A stretch of DNA of 64,000 nucleotides from Candidatus Thiothrix sulfatifontis. Lineage in GTDB: Bacteria > Pseudomonadota > Gammaproteobacteria > Thiotrichales > Thiotrichaceae. The notes below the pieces were generated by a model that saw only the letters and a program-made list of their open reading frames with translations, was not told the DNA's origin and ran no database searches. Shown here in pieces: positions 28,530 through 37,410 of this stretch. Where the stretch lies: NCBI GenBank assembly GCA_022828425.1, contig CP094685.1:186001-250000 (forward strand), read 5' to 3'. The position numbers and the translations under genes were made by a program. How positions within the stretch are numbered: position 1 is the stretch's first letter; every line of letters begins with the position of its first letter.

Positions 28530-30566
28530 ATGCAACACGCCCTCACCCGTTTGACCTTGCTCAGTTCCATGCTAATTTTTAGCGCTGCGGTATGTGCCGA
28601 AGACACTTTAGTTATCGACATTAAAGCCACCAAAAAAGTGGCGTCACCCAACGAAGCCAAGCCCCTAAGCGCCGAACGCAGTGCCGTGTTGCCCGCTGAT
28701 GGTGGCGATTTCCTCAAGCAATTGAATGGCGTATCCGGCAGTCGCTTTGGCGGGCGCGGTATCGAACCGATCATTCGCGGGCAATCGCAAACCCAGCTCA
28801 ATGTGTTGCTGGACGGCGCTTACGTGCATGGCGGTTGCCCCAATCGCATGGATCCGCCCGCGAGTTGGGCAGCCCTAGAAACCTATGAAAGCGTCAAAGT
28901 GGAAAAAGGCGTGCAAACCCTGCAACACGGCTCCGGCGGCAGCGGCGGCACGGTGCTATTCGAGCGCGATACCCGCAGCATTCTCGACCCCGAAGACGGC
29001 TGGAGTGGCAAAGCCTCCGCCACCACCATGAGCAATGGCGTGAAACACGACGTTTCCGCCGATGTCACCAAAGCCTTCCAACAAGGCTATGCGCGTGTTT
29101 TCACACAGGACAGAGAAGCCGACAATTACGAAGACGGCGATGGCAAGGAAGTACGCGCCTCATATAAACACAAACAAGCCGGTGTCGTGCTGGGTCTTAC
29201 CCCAACCGCAGACCGTTTGCTTGAATACAGTTACGAAAACAACGATTTTTCTGATGCACTTTACCCCGGTGCGAGCATGGACAGCCCCGAAGAATCCGGC
29301 TCGATCCAACGCCTCAAATACCAAGACAAGCTGGACGGCAAAATCAATACCATTGAAGCCGACGTTTATAGCAGCAATATTGACCATTTGATGGACAACT
29401 ACAGCCTGCGCCCCCAGACCGGCACGAAAATGGCAGTTCCTACCACCTCGGATACCGTGGGCGGCAAACTGGCACTCACCTCCAGCATTGGCGATACCGA
29501 CGTCACTTACGGGCTGAACGTGCAAAACCGTGAACGCAATGCTGAAAATAAAAACATCAGCGCCGGTGGCACCGTCACGGGTTTAATGTGGCCAGCAGCC
29601 AGCACCGACCAAACCGGCATTTTCGCCGAAGCCACCCGCAAATTCGCTACCGGCGATAAATTGAAGTACGGGGTGCGCGTTGACCAAGTGGACGCTGCCG
29701 CCGCCAAAGCAGGCGTAGTCGCAGGCGGGCGCACCGCCAACCAAAACTACACCGCCGTTTATGGCTACGGTGCAACCGACAAAACAGAAACCAATGTCAG
29801 CGGCTTGCTGCGCTACGACAAAGCCCTCAATGACACCACCACCGCGTTTGCGGGCGTCAGCCGCACGGTGCGTACCGCCGACGAAACCGAACGTTACATC
29901 AGCAAATGGGGCATGACCGCACCGGATCGTTGGGTCGGCAACCCCAACATTAACCCCGAAAAACACAACCAACTCGACCTCGGCATCAGCCAGCAACGCG
30001 GCAAAGTACGTTGGACAGGCACAGTATTTGCCGACCAAGTAGACGATTACATTCTGCGCGACAAAGTAACCACGGGTGCACAAACCGGCGCACAAATCTA
30101 CCGCAATGTCGATGCTGAAATCCTAGGTGCAGAACTCGGCGCAGAAACCAAATTAACCGACAAACTCCGCCTTGCCGCTGATGTGGCCTATGTCAAACGC
30201 ACCGACACCACCGATGACCGCCCGATTGCGCAAACCCCGCCCGTCAACGGTAAAGTGCAATTGGACTACAATGCAGGCAAATGGAGCGGTGGCACACGGG
30301 TACGCTTTGCCGCCGGGCAAGATCGCATCGACACCGCCATGATCGGCGCTACCGAAGTCGGGGAAAGCGCAGGCTATACCACCCTCGACACTTACGGGCG
30401 TTACAACCTCAATAAATCGACGAAAGTACGCTTTGGGGTAGATAATGTCCTCGATAAAACTTATGCCGAACACGTTAGCCGCCGCAATTTAGACCTAGGT
30501 AGCACGCTTGAACGGGTAAATGAAGCCGGGCGCAGCGCATGGCTGAAACTCGAAACTGAATTTTGA
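28530..30566 (+). CDS. oprC: TonB-dependent copper receptor (OprC type)
   Basis: A 678-residue outer-membrane receptor: signal peptide to about residue 24 (AVCAED), a TonB-box-like DTLVIDI, plug domain with GGDFLKQLNGVSGSRFGGRG and LNVLLDGAYVHGGCPNRMDP, and a beta barrel ending in the aromatic residue F. The GGCPNRMDPPASW loop is the characteristic plug motif of the OprC copper receptors. The gene is followed after 20 bases by a PCu(A)C-type copper chaperone, which supports copper as the ligand. The receptor is expected to be induced under copper limitation, but no operator was recognised upstream. Confidence 0.88.
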   Translation: MQHALTRLTLLSSMLIFSAAVCAEDTLVIDIKATKKVASPNEAKPLSAERSAVLPADGGDFLKQLNGVSGSRFGGRGIEPIIRGQSQTQLNVLLDGAYVHGGCPNRMDPPASWAALETYESVKVEKGVQTLQHGSGGSGGTVLFERDTRSILDPEDGWSGKASATTMSNGVKHDVSADVTKAFQQGYARVFTQDREADNYEDGDGKEVRASYKHKQAGVVLGLTPTADRLLEYSYENNDFSDALYPGASMDSPEESGSIQRLKYQDKLDGKINTIEADVYSSNIDHLMDNYSLRPQTGTKMAVPTTSDTVGGKLALTSSIGDTDVTYGLNVQNRERNAENKNISAGGTVTGLMWPAASTDQTGIFAEATRKFATGDKLKYGVRVDQVDAAAAKAGVVAGGRTANQNYTAVYGYGATDKTETNVSGLLRYDKALNDTTTAFAGVSRTVRTADETERYISKWGMTAPDRWVGNPNINPEKHNQLDLGISQQRGKVRWTGTVFADQVDDYILRDKVTTGAQTGAQIYRNVDAEILGAELGAETKLTDKLRLAADVAYVKRTDTTDDRPIAQTPPVNGKVQLDYNAGKWSGGTRVRFAAGQDRIDTAMIGATEVGESAGYTTLDTYGRYNLNKSTKVRFGVDNVLDKTYAEHVSRRNLDLGSTLERVNEAGRSAWLKLETEF

Positions 30567-30586
30567 TCTTGTACAGGAAACACACG

Positions 30587-31093
30587 ATGAAACGTTTATT
30601 ACACACCACCATCCTTGGCCTACTGGTCGCAATGACCGTCGCTTGCCAAGCGGATGCGGATAAAACAGCCGCCCCCGCCACTGGTAAAGCAGCCGATAGC
30701 GTAACCGTGGAAAACCCGTTTGTGCGGGCGATTCCGCCGGGTCAGCCAAATAGCGCGTCCTTCATGACCTTGGTGAACACGTCCGACAGCGACCACAGCA
30801 TTAAATCAGCCGCCAGCCCGGTTGCCGCCACCGTAGAATTGCATACCCACACCAACAACAACGGTGTGATGGAAATGCGTCAAGTCCCACAAATTGATGT
30901 TCCCGCCAAAGGCCGTACCGAATTAAAGCCGGGTGGCTTGCATGTCATGCTGATTGGTTTACAGCAAGAGCTGAAAGTAGGCGAAACCGCTGCGATTACC
31001 CTGACGTTTGAAGACGGTAGCACCACCACGGTCAATGCACCGATTCAGGAAGTTATGCCTGCGGCGGGTGCCGGTCATATGCAAGGCATGTAA
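30587..31093 (+). CDS. PCu(A)C-family periplasmic copper chaperone
   Basis: A 168-residue exported protein with a lipoprotein-type signal (lipobox TVAC near residue 20). The PCu(A)C domain includes VENPFVRAIPPGQPNSASFM and the copper-binding residues in VELHTHTNNNGVMEMRQV and LKPGGLHVMLIGL, i.e. the H(M)x10Mx21HxM arrangement of the family, with an extra H-M-Q-G-M at the C-terminus that may bind copper too. These proteins carry Cu(I) to the CuA and CuB sites of cytochrome oxidase. Co-transcription with the OprC receptor makes a copper uptake and delivery unit. ATG 30587 follows AGGAAA. Confidence 0.9.
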   Translation: MKRLLHTTILGLLVAMTVACQADADKTAAPATGKAADSVTVENPFVRAIPPGQPNSASFMTLVNTSDSDHSIKSAASPVAATVELHTHTNNNGVMEMRQVPQIDVPAKGRTELKPGGLHVMLIGLQQELKVGETAAITLTFEDGSTTTVNAPIQEVMPAAGAGHMQGM

Positions 31094-31111
31094 TACGGCA
31101 ATTGCGCGAAA

Positions 31112-31735
31112 TTACACCACACTTTTCGGGAGTAGCGGCTGCGCTGCTCCCGGAATCCGCCCAAACCCAACCAGCTTGCGTTTCCAATAACCTTCTAGCT
31201 TAGTTAAGGTAATTGGCTTCCCCGTGCGCGGCGCGTGTACGAATTTATTGCTCCCCAGATAAATTCCTACATGGCTGACGTTATGACCGCGTGTTCTGAA
31301 AAATACCAAATCGCCGCGCTCGGCTTTCTCATGCGGAATTTTCAGCGCCACTTTATACTGTGCAGCAGCGGTGCGTGGAATTTTGACACTGGCACCTTGC
31401 CCAAAAGAATATTGGGTTAAGCCACTGCAATCGAAACCTTTCAACGGGCTATTGCCACCCCAGCAATAACCTTTGCCGCACTGCTTGAGCGCACACAAAG
31501 CCACTTTATCCAGTGGCGTAACTGCTTTTACAGCAGCACGCGGTTGCGGCGCAAGCGGTGTTGTGTGTGCAGTCGGAGCCACTTGATTCACAATGGGTTT
31601 AGGGGATTTGTCAGGCTGAATGCTTTGCAACGGAGTAAGATCAGCCACGCGCGGATTCGCGCTACACCCCACCATTGTCAACATGGCGGAACCCAGCACC
31701 GAATACTTCAATGCCAATACTTGATGATTCAACAT
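31112..31735 (-). CDS. NlpC/P60 (C40) cell-wall peptidase lipoprotein
   Basis: A 207-residue endopeptidase of the Spr/MepS type that cuts peptide crosslinks in peptidoglycan. The signal ends at lipobox MVGC (about residue 24), followed by a proline-rich linker. The catalytic domain shows the cysteine in KGFDCSGLTQYSFGQ, the first histidine in HNVSHVGIYLG and a second in KFVHAPRTGKPI. ATG 31735 begins MLNHQVLALKYS and gives a normal signal peptide. With MltA, the tandem lipoproteins and DUF1287 it adds to the many envelope-acting proteins in this window. Convergent with the copper chaperone (18-base gap). Confidence 0.9.
   Translation of the reverse strand: MLNHQVLALKYSVLGSAMLTMVGCSANPRVADLTPLQSIQPDKSPKPIVNQVAPTAHTTPLAPQPRAAVKAVTPLDKVALCALKQCGKGYCWGGNSPLKGFDCSGLTQYSFGQGASVKIPRTAAAQYKVALKIPHEKAERGDLVFFRTRGHNVSHVGIYLGSNKFVHAPRTGKPITLTKLEGYWKRKLVGFGRIPGAAQPLLPKSVV
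31127..31152. repeat. Strong hairpin between convergent genes
   Basis: CGGGAGTAGCG (31127-31137) and CGCTGCTCCCG (31142-31152) pair over 11 positions with one G-T wobble around a 4-base loop. It lies in the last codons of the NlpC/P60 gene, just downstream of the copper chaperone stop. Neither side carries a T run after the stem in the direction of transcription, so it may act as a 3' stability element for both messages. Confidence 0.5.
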
Positions 31736-31854
31736 ACCCAACCTCGTCGCCACTAACACTTACCATAAGTTTTGGCAGAGACGGGGCGATTGTGCCGGGC
31801 TGAAGGGATGAAAGGCTGCAAATAAGCGCCAGCCTGCCAGCAATCACACCATTA

Positions 31855-32802
31855 TCAAGCAAGCATTTGTTTTTTCAGGCGATAGTTGAGTGCATCACGG
31901 CTAATTCCCAGCAAGCGGGCGGCATGGGTCTTATTGTTTTGCGTGCGCTCCAAGGCTTGATGCAGCAAATCGCGCTCTAACGTTTCCAGATTAATGCCGG
32001 TTTCGGGCAGGCTGAAAGGCTGCTGGCTGACAACCAGGGCGGGTGCACGAATTTCCGACGGCAAATTACTCAACGCAATCTCACGCCCTGCCAGCAAAAT
32101 ACTCAAACGCTCACACAGATTGCGCAATTCACGCACATTGCCCTGCCATGCGTGACGCTGCAATTGCGCCCGCGCTTCTTTGCTGAAGCTGGCGACGGGC
32201 AAATTGTGTTGCGCCGCAAATTGTTGCAGGAAATGCTGGCTGAGCAGCGCAATGTCTTCCTTGCGCTCCCGCAACGCAGGCAATTCCACCGGCACAATAT
32301 TGAGGCGGTAAAACAAATCGTGACGGAAAGCCCCGGTTTGCGCCATCGCATACAAATCGCGGTGCGTGGCGGCTAATACCCGCACATTCACCCGCTTGGC
32401 GTGCGCTTCGCCCAAGGGTTGGATTTCGCCGGATTCGAGGAAACGCAGCAGTTTAGCTTGCAGATTCAAGGGCAATTCACCAATTTCATCCAAAAACAGC
32501 GTGCCACCGTCAGCCGCACTGATTAAACCGACGTGGTGGTGATCTGCCCCGGTGAATGCGCCTTTGCGGTGCCCAAATAATAGCGATTCTGCCAAAGTTT
32601 CCGGCAATGCAGCACAATTAACCGTGATAAATGCTTGTTGGCGACGCGGGCTCATGGCGTGCATCGCGTGTGCAACCCGTTCTTTGCCCGTGCCGGATTC
32701 GCCGGTAATCAACACGCTTGCATCGGTTTGCGCGATCAAATGCGCGGAACGCAATACGGCTTCCATCACGGGGGAACGGGTGAGAATGTCATCAAACTGC
32801 AT
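31855..32802 (-). CDS. Sigma-54 enhancer-binding protein, PspF-like
   Basis: A 315-residue AAA+ activator without an N-terminal receiver or GAF domain, the PspF layout. It has LITGESGTGKERVAHAMHAM (Walker A), the GAFTGAD loop that contacts sigma-54, GGTLFLDEIGELPLNLQAKL (Walker B), the arginine-finger region FRHDLFYRLNIVPVELPALR and a Fis-type helix-turn-helix at the C-terminus (HAARLLGISRDALNYRLKKQ). ATG 32802 gives MQFDDILTRSPVM; the frame is open a few codons further. It is divergent from the ROK kinase gene with 111 bases between. No phage-shock gene lies next to it, so its target is unknown, and a partner may act by protein-protein control. Confidence 0.88.
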   Translation of the reverse strand: MQFDDILTRSPVMEAVLRSAHLIAQTDASVLITGESGTGKERVAHAMHAMSPRRQQAFITVNCAALPETLAESLLFGHRKGAFTGADHHHVGLISAADGGTLFLDEIGELPLNLQAKLLRFLESGEIQPLGEAHAKRVNVRVLAATHRDLYAMAQTGAFRHDLFYRLNIVPVELPALRERKEDIALLSQHFLQQFAAQHNLPVASFSKEARAQLQRHAWQGNVRELRNLCERLSILLAGREIALSNLPSEIRAPALVVSQQPFSLPETGINLETLERDLLHQALERTQNNKTHAARLLGISRDALNYRLKKQMLA

Positions 32803-32913
32803 GGTAACGCCTGCCATTTTGGTCTATGTTCAACACGATCGGCGTAATTTAGCATTGTTTTACCCGTGTTTGTCATGACTTAGCGCAGCTTTATGGGATA
32901 AACGGAGGAATGT

Positions 32914-33837
32914 GTGCACATTGGCATTGATTTAGGCGGCACCAAAACCGAAGTGCTGCTCTTGGATACGCAAGGGCATGAAACCTTTCGCAAACGCCTG
33001 CCAACCCCGCAAGGTCAATACGCGGCGATTTTGCAGACCATCAAACAACTGGTGGATGACGCGGAACAACGCGCGGGGCAAACGTGCAGCGTCGGCATTG
33101 GCACACCCGGTGCAATGTCCCCCGCCACCGGCTTGATGAAAAATTCCAATTCGGTGGTTTTGAATGGCAAACCGCTGCACAGCGCACTGGAAAGCCTGTT
33201 GCAACGCCAGGTGCGGCTGGAAAATGACGCCAATTGCTTGGCACTGTCTGAAGCAACCGACGGTGCTGCGGCGGGCGCAGCCGTGGTGTTCGCGGTGATC
33301 GTGGGCACGGGAACAGGTGCGGGCATTGCGGTGCACGGCAAGGTGTTAACCGGCGCAAATGCGATTGCAGGCGAATGGGGGCATAACCCGCTGCCTTGGC
33401 CTGAAGCCGCAGAATTGCCGGGCAAAGCCTGTTATTGCGGCAAACACGGCTGTATCGAAACTTGGCTTTCCGGCACCGGGTTTCAGACCGAATACCAATT
33501 AACCACGGGCAAGGCACTCGCCGCCGCCGAAATTGTGCGGTTAGCAACAACGGGCGATAGGTTTGCAGAACAATGTCTGCAAGCTTACGAAGAGCGCATG
33601 GCGAAAAGCTTGGCACACGTCATCAATATCCTCGACCCCGATGTGATTGTGTTGGGCGGGGGGATGTCGAATATCCAACGGCTTTACACCAACGTGCCGC
33701 AACGCTGGGGCAATTATGTGTTTTCTGATCACGTGAGCACCCGGCTGGTTGCGCCTCATTTTGGGGATTCGAGTGGCGTTCGTGGTGCAGCTTGGCTAGG
33801 CGCTAACCACCACCGCCTCGGTAGAAACGGTTATTGA
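32914..33837 (+). CDS. mak: ROK-family fructokinase / manno(fructo)kinase
   Basis: A 307-residue sugar kinase. The N-terminal phosphate loop is HIGIDLGGTKTEVLLLD, the substrate/catalytic region LENDANCLALSEATDGAA, the second ATP loop VIVGTGTGAGIAVHGKVLTG, and the ROK zinc motif ACYCGKHGCIETWLSG. The closest pattern is the E. coli Mak protein, which phosphorylates fructose and mannose. The start is GTG at 32914 with GGAGGA just upstream; a competing ATG two bases away is out of frame. The last 35 bases are overlapped on the other strand by the end of the small gene at 33803-34252. Sugar specificity is inferred. Confidence 0.87.
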   Translation: MHIGIDLGGTKTEVLLLDTQGHETFRKRLPTPQGQYAAILQTIKQLVDDAEQRAGQTCSVGIGTPGAMSPATGLMKNSNSVVLNGKPLHSALESLLQRQVRLENDANCLALSEATDGAAAGAAVVFAVIVGTGTGAGIAVHGKVLTGANAIAGEWGHNPLPWPEAAELPGKACYCGKHGCIETWLSGTGFQTEYQLTTGKALAAAEIVRLATTGDRFAEQCLQAYEERMAKSLAHVINILDPDVIVLGGGMSNIQRLYTNVPQRWGNYVFSDHVSTRLVAPHFGDSSGVRGAAWLGANHHRLGRNGY

Positions 33838-34252
33838 CAGCGGGTTTGGGTGGCGGCGGCTCTTTCGCTACCCGTTGTTCCAGAGATGCACTCACTTGGG
33901 GCATTGCCTCTTGCCGGGGCGGGCAAATGGGCTGAATGCCAAGCAAGGTTAAGCTGGCTTGATGATCAAGTGCGGCGCTGTCGCGGAACGGAAGTGACTG
34001 ATTTTCTGAAAAAGAGCAGGAGCCGCCGGTAGTTTCCAGCAAACTCATTAGCGCCGTCGGCCCCTGATCACGGCGGTGCGTGCAATGGGTCAGTTTGCCC
34101 GCATTGATCGCAAAACGGCAGGAAGTATTATTATCGGTGGCAATGTAAAAGGTGCCGGTCTGCTTACAGCCAAGCACACTGGCCAGTTGGCTCAAAATCT
34201 GCGCCAAGGTGAGAGGAGAATGCTTTTCCATAGAAGCCTCTGGGGTAGTCAT
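33803..34252 (-). CDS. DUF4388-like small protein, overlapping truC
   Basis: A 149-residue protein, MTTPEASMEKHSPLTLAQIL at the start, with LTLAQILSQLASVLGCKQTG and FRFAINAGKL-type strands, then GPTALMSLLETTGGSCSFSE. Short beta strands around an N-terminal helix, with the phrase 'x-F-x-x-G-x-L-x-H-C' and 'A-L-x-x-L-L', resemble the DUF4388 PATAN domain seen in gliding and signalling proteins. The C-terminus is proline-rich and ends RFYRGGGG. ATG 34252 overlaps the truC stop (ATGA) and is the natural start; ATG 34231 is an alternative. It would be co-translated with truC. The end of the gene is antisense to the ROK kinase gene. Confidence 0.6.
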   Translation of the reverse strand: MTTPEASMEKHSPLTLAQILSQLASVLGCKQTGTFYIATDNNTSCRFAINAGKLTHCTHRRDQGPTALMSLLETTGGSCSFSENQSLPFRDSAALDHQASLTLLGIQPICPPRQEAMPQVSASLEQRVAKEPPPPKPAVNNRFYRGGGG

Positions 34253-34986
34253 ACACTGGTTATTGGTGGTTCTTGGAAAGGTAGCAATAAGCGTACCACC
34301 TGACTGAAATCTTCCGGTGGCGACGCCGCTAATTTCAGGGCTGCATGAGAATGGGGGTGTACACATTCTAAGCTTGCCGCGTGTAACAGGAGACGCTGGC
34401 AGGCAAATTGTTCGCGAAAAAAACGGTTATGTTTGCCGTTTCCGTGTGTAGTGTCACCGATCAGGTGATGGGAAATGTGTTTCAAGTGACGGCGCAATTG
34501 GTGTTTTCGCCCTGTTTTGGGGCATAGCGCTACCAAGGAATAGCGGCTGGTGGGGTAACGATCCACCGCATACGGCACTTCAAAACTCATTAAACGCCGG
34601 TAATGGCTGACGGCTGGCTGCGCTGGCTTATTTTGATCGGCTTGTGCATCCGCCAGCTTGTCGAGTTCTTCGGTGAGCGGGTGATCAATCACGCCTTGTT
34701 CGGGGGTACGCCCGCGCACCACTGCAAGGTAAGTTTTTTGCACCTGACCGGCGGTGAATTGCGCATTCAGGCATCGCGCCGTGTCGCTGTCGAGGGCAAA
34801 CAGCAAGACGCCTGAGGTTGGTTTATCGAGTCGATGCACGGGATAAACTTTCTGCCCAATTTGGTCGCGGGTAAGCTGAATCGCAAAACGGGTTTCGTGG
34901 CGGTCGATCAGGCTGCGGTGTACCAACAAGCCGGAGGGTTTGTTGATTGCCACCAAATATTCATCGCTGTAGAGGATTTCTAGCAT
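34249..34986 (-). CDS. truC: tRNA pseudouridine(65) synthase TruC
   Basis: A 245-residue RluA-family pseudouridine synthase that modifies position 65 of certain tRNAs. Seen are the catalytic aspartate block YPVHRLDKPTSGVLLFALDS, the N-terminal INKPSGLLVHRSLIDRHET, and SLVALCPKTGRKHQLRRHLK. There is no S4 domain, as usual for TruC. The extension after the catalytic domain matches the family (HHLIGDTTHGNGKHNRFFRE). It heads a two-gene unit with the DUF4388-like gene; 93 bases separate it from the divergent CBS-domain gene. Confidence 0.92.
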   Translation of the reverse strand: MLEILYSDEYLVAINKPSGLLVHRSLIDRHETRFAIQLTRDQIGQKVYPVHRLDKPTSGVLLFALDSDTARCLNAQFTAGQVQKTYLAVVRGRTPEQGVIDHPLTEELDKLADAQADQNKPAQPAVSHYRRLMSFEVPYAVDRYPTSRYSLVALCPKTGRKHQLRRHLKHISHHLIGDTTHGNGKHNRFFREQFACQRLLLHAASLECVHPHSHAALKLAASPPEDFSQVVRLLLPFQEPPITSV

Positions 34987-35079
34987 ACTAATCGTGCCTT
35001 CTTTACTGTTCTATCAAAAGGTTGCAGAGTAATGGGCAAATACTAACAACGATAAGCAACCCAACCGAGGAGGAGAACG

Positions 35080-35508
35080 ATGAAAACCGTCAGCGATATT
35101 CTCGCCAAAAAAGGCACTGAAATACTCAGTATCAGCCCAGCCGTCACCGTGATTGATGCCGTGAAAGCGATGGCACATCAAAAAGTCGGCGCATTGCTGG
35201 TATTGGAAGCAGGCAAACTCAGAGGCATTGTGTCAGAGCAGGATTACACCCGCAAAGTGATCCTGACCTGCATCAATGCCGAACAACTGCTGGTGCAAGA
35301 CATTATGACCCGGCAAGTCGTGGTCACGCGACCCGACCAGCCGATTCAGGAAGTGATGGCAATCATGACCGAGCGCCGCATTCGCCATTTGCCGATGATG
35401 CACCATGGCGAATTGGTCGGGCTGGTTTCCATTGGCGATTTGGTCAAGGAAATCATCTCGGAACAACAGTTCATTATTGCGCAATTAGAGCACTACATTC
35501 AGGGGTAA
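35080..35508 (+). CDS. CBS-domain pair protein
   Basis: A 142-residue stand-alone protein of two CBS motifs (about 10-65 and 78-135), the adenosine-ligand sensing module of many regulators. Key segments are VIDAVKAMAHQKVGALLVLE, GIVSEQDYTRKVIL, then IMTERRIRHLPMMHHGELVG and GLVSIGDLVKEIISEQ. The 5' side has GGAGGAGAACG just before ATG 35080, a strong site. No catalytic domain is attached, so it may bind AMP/ATP and act on a partner, as do other small CBS proteins. It ends 20 bases before the convergent ycaO gene. The partner is unknown. Confidence 0.88.
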   Translation: MKTVSDILAKKGTEILSISPAVTVIDAVKAMAHQKVGALLVLEAGKLRGIVSEQDYTRKVILTCINAEQLLVQDIMTRQVVVTRPDQPIQEVMAIMTERRIRHLPMMHHGELVGLVSIGDLVKEIISEQQFIIAQLEHYIQG

Positions 35509-35526
35509 AACCCAGCACTCTGCTGG
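35507..35526 (-). terminator. Short terminator-like hairpin after ycaO
   Basis: CCAGCA (35512-35517) and TGCTGG (35521-35526) pair over a CTC loop. On the minus strand the stem is followed by a run of four T, so it can serve as a weak intrinsic terminator for ycaO and, in the other direction, sits right at the end of the CBS gene. Confidence 0.5.
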
Positions 35527-35528
35527 TC

Positions 35529-37280
35529 TTACAGCGCTGCCAATGTTGGATAAACCTTGCGGTATGCCGTCAGTAAACGCTGGTGCGTGTCACAACCGTG
35601 CAATTCCAGCGTGGGAGCGGTAATGCCCCAGAAGCGTACACTGCCATCCAGCAAGGCTTGCGCCTGTTGCAGCGCGGTTTCACCGTACAATAAACCCACA
35701 TTCGGCATATAACCTGCCACATCATCCATATCCAACAAGGATTCGATGCAACGGTACACGCGGCGACGCTCGTCATTGATTTGCTCGAAATGGCGAATCC
35801 ACTGGCAACCTTCCCGAATCGCGTCTTCGTCATCCATCGCCAATGCCAGCAAGGTTTTCAACTCGCCGACCCGTAAATCCGCCCACAGCGAACCCGCATC
35901 CGGCGCTAACCCAATCAAGGCAGCCACCGGCTGGTGATCATCCAAACCCAATTCTTCGATGGTATCGAATAGCTCGGTGCATTCCTCATCTTCCAAATCC
36001 GGTAAATGCAGAATCGCCTCGCGCACCGCATTGCCGGTGCTGTTATTGTCCCACTCCAGATCTTCGACCTGATAAATTTCCGACATTTCCGGCACAATGA
36101 TGCGGCAGGCATACACGCCCAAATGCTCAAAATCCATGATGTAAACATCATAATCATCCGCGTGGATGCGCTCCATCAAATGCTGGCACTCTTCCTCGGT
36201 CGTGCCACTGAAATTCCAATCGACGAACTCGTAATCGGGTTCATTCCACAAAAAATCCCAATGCAGCGGGCCGCTGGAATCAATGAAATGCGTTTCCAGA
36301 TTTTGCGGGGAAGCCACATCGTCCAGCTCAAAACTCGGCTCAGAAAAACCCGCCAAGCGATCCAACGCCCTGCCCTGCAAGAGTTCAGTGAGAGAGCGTT
36401 CCAACGCCACTTCAAAACGCGGATGCGCCCCAAAACTGGCATACACGCCCTGATCGTCCGGGTTCAGCAAGGTCACGCACATCACCGGGTATTGCCCGCC
36501 TAATGATGCATCTTTCACCAAAATCCCAAAACCGGCGGCACGTAATTCCGCAATACCGGCCTGAATATGCGGATAACGCGCAATAACCGCCTCCGGTACA
36601 TCCGGCAGACAGATTCCTTCCGCAATAATGCGGAACTTGATGTGGCGCTCGAAAATTTCTGATAAGGCTTGAGTACGCGCTTCCGTGGCGGTATTGCCTG
36701 CCGACATGCCATTGCTGACGTACAAATTACCGATGACATTGACCGGAAACCATACCGTTTCCCCGTCACGCTGGCGCACGTAGGGCAAGGCACAAACGCC
36801 ACGCTCTTCGTTGCCGGAATTAATATCGACTAATTTGATCGCATCCAAACTGGTTTCGGGGTCGTAAAAACTCAAGGTATCTTCATCCAACAAACCGGCG
36901 GGTAAATTGCCGGAATCGTCCAAGGCGAACCATTTTTCCGCAGGGTGATGCACAAAATTGCTGTCGGCAATGGTCTTGCCCAGATAGAAATCCGCCCAGA
37001 AATAATTGGTGCTAAGGCGCTCGAAATATTCGCCCAAAGCACTGGCCAGCGCCGCTTTCTCCGATGCGCCTTTGCCATTGGTGAACAGCAGCGGGCAATC
37101 ACGATCGCGGATGTGAACCGACCACACATTGGCAATCGGGTTCAGCCAAGAGGCTTCCTCGATGTGGAAACCAAGGCGCTGTAGCTTGTCCTGCATCACG
37201 GCAATAGAAGCTTCCAGTGCGGCATCTTTGCCCGGAATAAAGGTTTGTGCTGGCATGAGGGGAACTCGGTTGGTGGTCAT
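35529..37280 (-). CDS. ycaO: YcaO, ribosomal protein S12 methylthiolation accessory factor
   Basis: A 583-residue protein close to E. coli YcaO (586 residues), the ATP-using accessory factor needed for full RimO-dependent beta-methylthiolation of S12 Asp88. The YcaO-fold part includes the ATP-binding glutamates in KAALASALGEYFERLSTNYF and NTATEARTQALSEIFERHIK, and VALERSLTELLQGRALDRL, followed by a C-terminal TPR-like helical region (about 430-583) typical of this group. No azole-precursor or dehydrogenase gene is near, so a thiazole-type peptide cluster is unlikely; rimO itself is not in the window. ATG 37280 is the start. Confidence 0.93.
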   Translation of the reverse strand: MTTNRVPLMPAQTFIPGKDAALEASIAVMQDKLQRLGFHIEEASWLNPIANVWSVHIRDRDCPLLFTNGKGASEKAALASALGEYFERLSTNYFWADFYLGKTIADSNFVHHPAEKWFALDDSGNLPAGLLDEDTLSFYDPETSLDAIKLVDINSGNEERGVCALPYVRQRDGETVWFPVNVIGNLYVSNGMSAGNTATEARTQALSEIFERHIKFRIIAEGICLPDVPEAVIARYPHIQAGIAELRAAGFGILVKDASLGGQYPVMCVTLLNPDDQGVYASFGAHPRFEVALERSLTELLQGRALDRLAGFSEPSFELDDVASPQNLETHFIDSSGPLHWDFLWNEPDYEFVDWNFSGTTEEECQHLMERIHADDYDVYIMDFEHLGVYACRIIVPEMSEIYQVEDLEWDNNSTGNAVREAILHLPDLEDEECTELFDTIEELGLDDHQPVAALIGLAPDAGSLWADLRVGELKTLLALAMDDEDAIREGCQWIRHFEQINDERRRVYRCIESLLDMDDVAGYMPNVGLLYGETALQQAQALLDGSVRFWGITAPTLELHGCDTHQRLLTAYRKVYPTLAAL

Positions 37281-37410
37281 TGTCGAACATTGGGTGAACC
37301 ATTTTAGCGCACTGCACCAACAGGTGTCGTGTTATTCGTTATAATCGAAGGGTATTGTTATGGCAACGTGTTGTAGTCCCGGTATAAAAATAGGCGTAAA
37401 GGAAGTGGAT

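Noticed and set aside
35529-37280. YcaO as part of a thiazole/oxazole peptide biosynthetic cluster
   Set aside because: Length and C-terminal TPR-like part match the E. coli ribosomal-protein accessory YcaO, and no precursor peptide, dehydrogenase or E1-like gene lies near.
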